DNA of 5,112 bases from CAITYL01 sp041651315 (lineage in GTDB: Bacteria > Verrucomicrobiota > Lentisphaeria > Oligosphaerales > CAITYL01), in assembly GCA_041651315.1 (NCBI GenBank), contig JBAZJM010000332.1, forward strand, positions 1 to 5,112, read 5' to 3'. Position numbers and translations under genes: made by a program. The stretch's first letter is position 1; each line of letters starts with the position of its first letter. The notes under the pieces are model-generated. The model had not been told where the DNA came from. It worked only from the letters and a program-made list of their open reading frames with translations, and made no database searches. Positions 4,806 through 5,112 of this stretch are shown here, one piece after another.

Positions 4806-4834
4806 TGTTGCAAAACAGGTATATATTTGTTGCA
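4804..4834. promoter_or_regulatory. TTTGTTGCA direct repeats, candidate AraC-type operator
   Basis: TTTGTTGCA occurs perfectly at 4804-4812 and 4826-4834, giving a 22-bp period, close to the two-turn spacing of half-sites for AraC-family proteins. A TATATT-like -10 (4822-4827) lies between and within the copies. The second copy ends on the A of the regulator's start codon, so binding would block its own transcription. Autoregulation and control of the divergent enzyme gene are inferred. Confidence 0.5.
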
Positions 4835-5112
4835 TGACGGATGTCAACATCAATTTTTGCTGGAACCTGGTGCCGCCGCCCGCGGGAAGCAGCCTGTGGG
4901 TGCCGCTGGCCGGCCGGCTGAGCAGCATGGGCGCCTCGCGCTACCATTCCTTTCCCGACTACTTCTGCCCGCACGTCATCCTCGCCGGGCGCGGCGTGAT
5001 TGAGGTCAACGGGCAGCGGCAGGCGGTCGGGCGCGGCGACATGTTCACCCTGTGGCCGAGCTGCGAGATCCTCTACCACGACCTTCCCGAGACGCCTTGG
5101 CGCTTCCATTAT
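4834..5112 (+). CDS. AraC-family transcriptional regulator, N-terminal sensor domain only (cut by window end)
   Basis: The 93 visible codons form an AraC-type ligand-binding cupin. RYHSFPDYFCPHVILAGRG (36-54) matches the usual R..xx..dy.l.yvl.G.G entry strands. IEVNGQRQAVGRGDMFTLWP (56-75) matches the dg....l..GDl.l..P turn, and EILYHDLPETPWRFHY (78-93) matches the Y......pW.f.w strand that normally leads to the linker. The two C-terminal HTH motifs that define the family lie beyond the right edge, so the family call rests on the sensor domain and the divergent setting. The start at 4834 is the only in-frame ATG near the beginning; no strong Shine-Dalgarno is seen (AGG at 4817-4819 is 14 nt away). 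It faces away from the glycyl radical enzyme gene across 140 bp, so control of that enzyme in response to its substrate or a related metabolite is likely. Confidence 0.83.
   Translation, partial: MTDVNINFCWNLVPPPAGSSLWVPLAGRLSSMGASRYHSFPDYFCPHVILAGRGVIEVNGQRQAVGRGDMFTLWPSCEILYHDLPETPWRFHY

Noticed and set aside
4738..5109. 123-codon minus-strand open frame opposite the AraC-type gene
   Set aside because: It ends by translating the AT-rich promoter region and has no recognisable domain, while the + strand frame matches an AraC sensor domain.

Overview
The window is GC-rich and densely coded, with five genes, two of them cut by the window edges. Short AT-rich stretches mark the gene boundaries at about 2041-2080 and 4694-4833. 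The largest gene is a glycyl radical enzyme, whose radical is destroyed by oxygen, so the host is most likely a strict or facultative anaerobe. The GC-rich codon use and the pairing of a divergent glycyl radical enzyme with an AraC-type regulator would fit an anaerobic member of the PVC group (for example Lentisphaerota or Kiritimatiellota). That placement is a guess from style; nothing here is a taxonomic marker.

Left block, minus strand, 1-2002: a likely operon. It is read in the order DMT/EamA-type membrane transporter (2002-1148), XRE-type HTH regulator with a C-terminal cupin sensor (1125-544), and an endonuclease/exonuclease/phosphatase-fold protein (447 running off the left edge). Only 22 bp separate the first two genes, so transporter and regulator are probably co-transcribed, and the regulator may control the transporter. 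A 14-bp palindrome inside a possible transporter promoter (2055-2068) is a candidate operator. The third gene follows after about 96 bp, with its own ribosome binding site and a small inverted repeat upstream.

Middle, 2003-2437: about 435 bp with no credible gene. It is not featureless. It holds an AT-rich promoter/operator zone, a textbook G-quadruplex-type G-run motif on the + strand, three copies of TCAGCCTAG next to a GGGACAGGGGTCAG sequence that resembles REP sequences associated with RAYT (Y1) transposases, two near or perfect palindromes, an 8-bp inverted repeat, a G8 tract and a small AT-rich hairpin.

Right block, 2438-5112: a divergent pair. A 751-residue glycyl radical enzyme is read leftward from 4693, and an AraC-family regulator is read rightward from 4834 and cut off at the window edge within its N-terminal cupin domain. 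The 140-bp AT-rich gap between them holds a plausible sigma70-like promoter for the enzyme, two sets of direct repeats (one pair spaced exactly 22 bp) and an imperfect palindrome. The simplest reading is that the regulator senses a small molecule and controls the enzyme and itself. The enzyme keeps the Cys-x-Glu and C-terminal glycyl motifs, but with unusual flanking residues (GCQE rather than GCVE; RISGLSA rather than RVxGYxA). Its substrate cannot be named from the sequence, and no radical-SAM activating enzyme lies in the window. This pair is the most promising candidate here for undescribed biochemistry.
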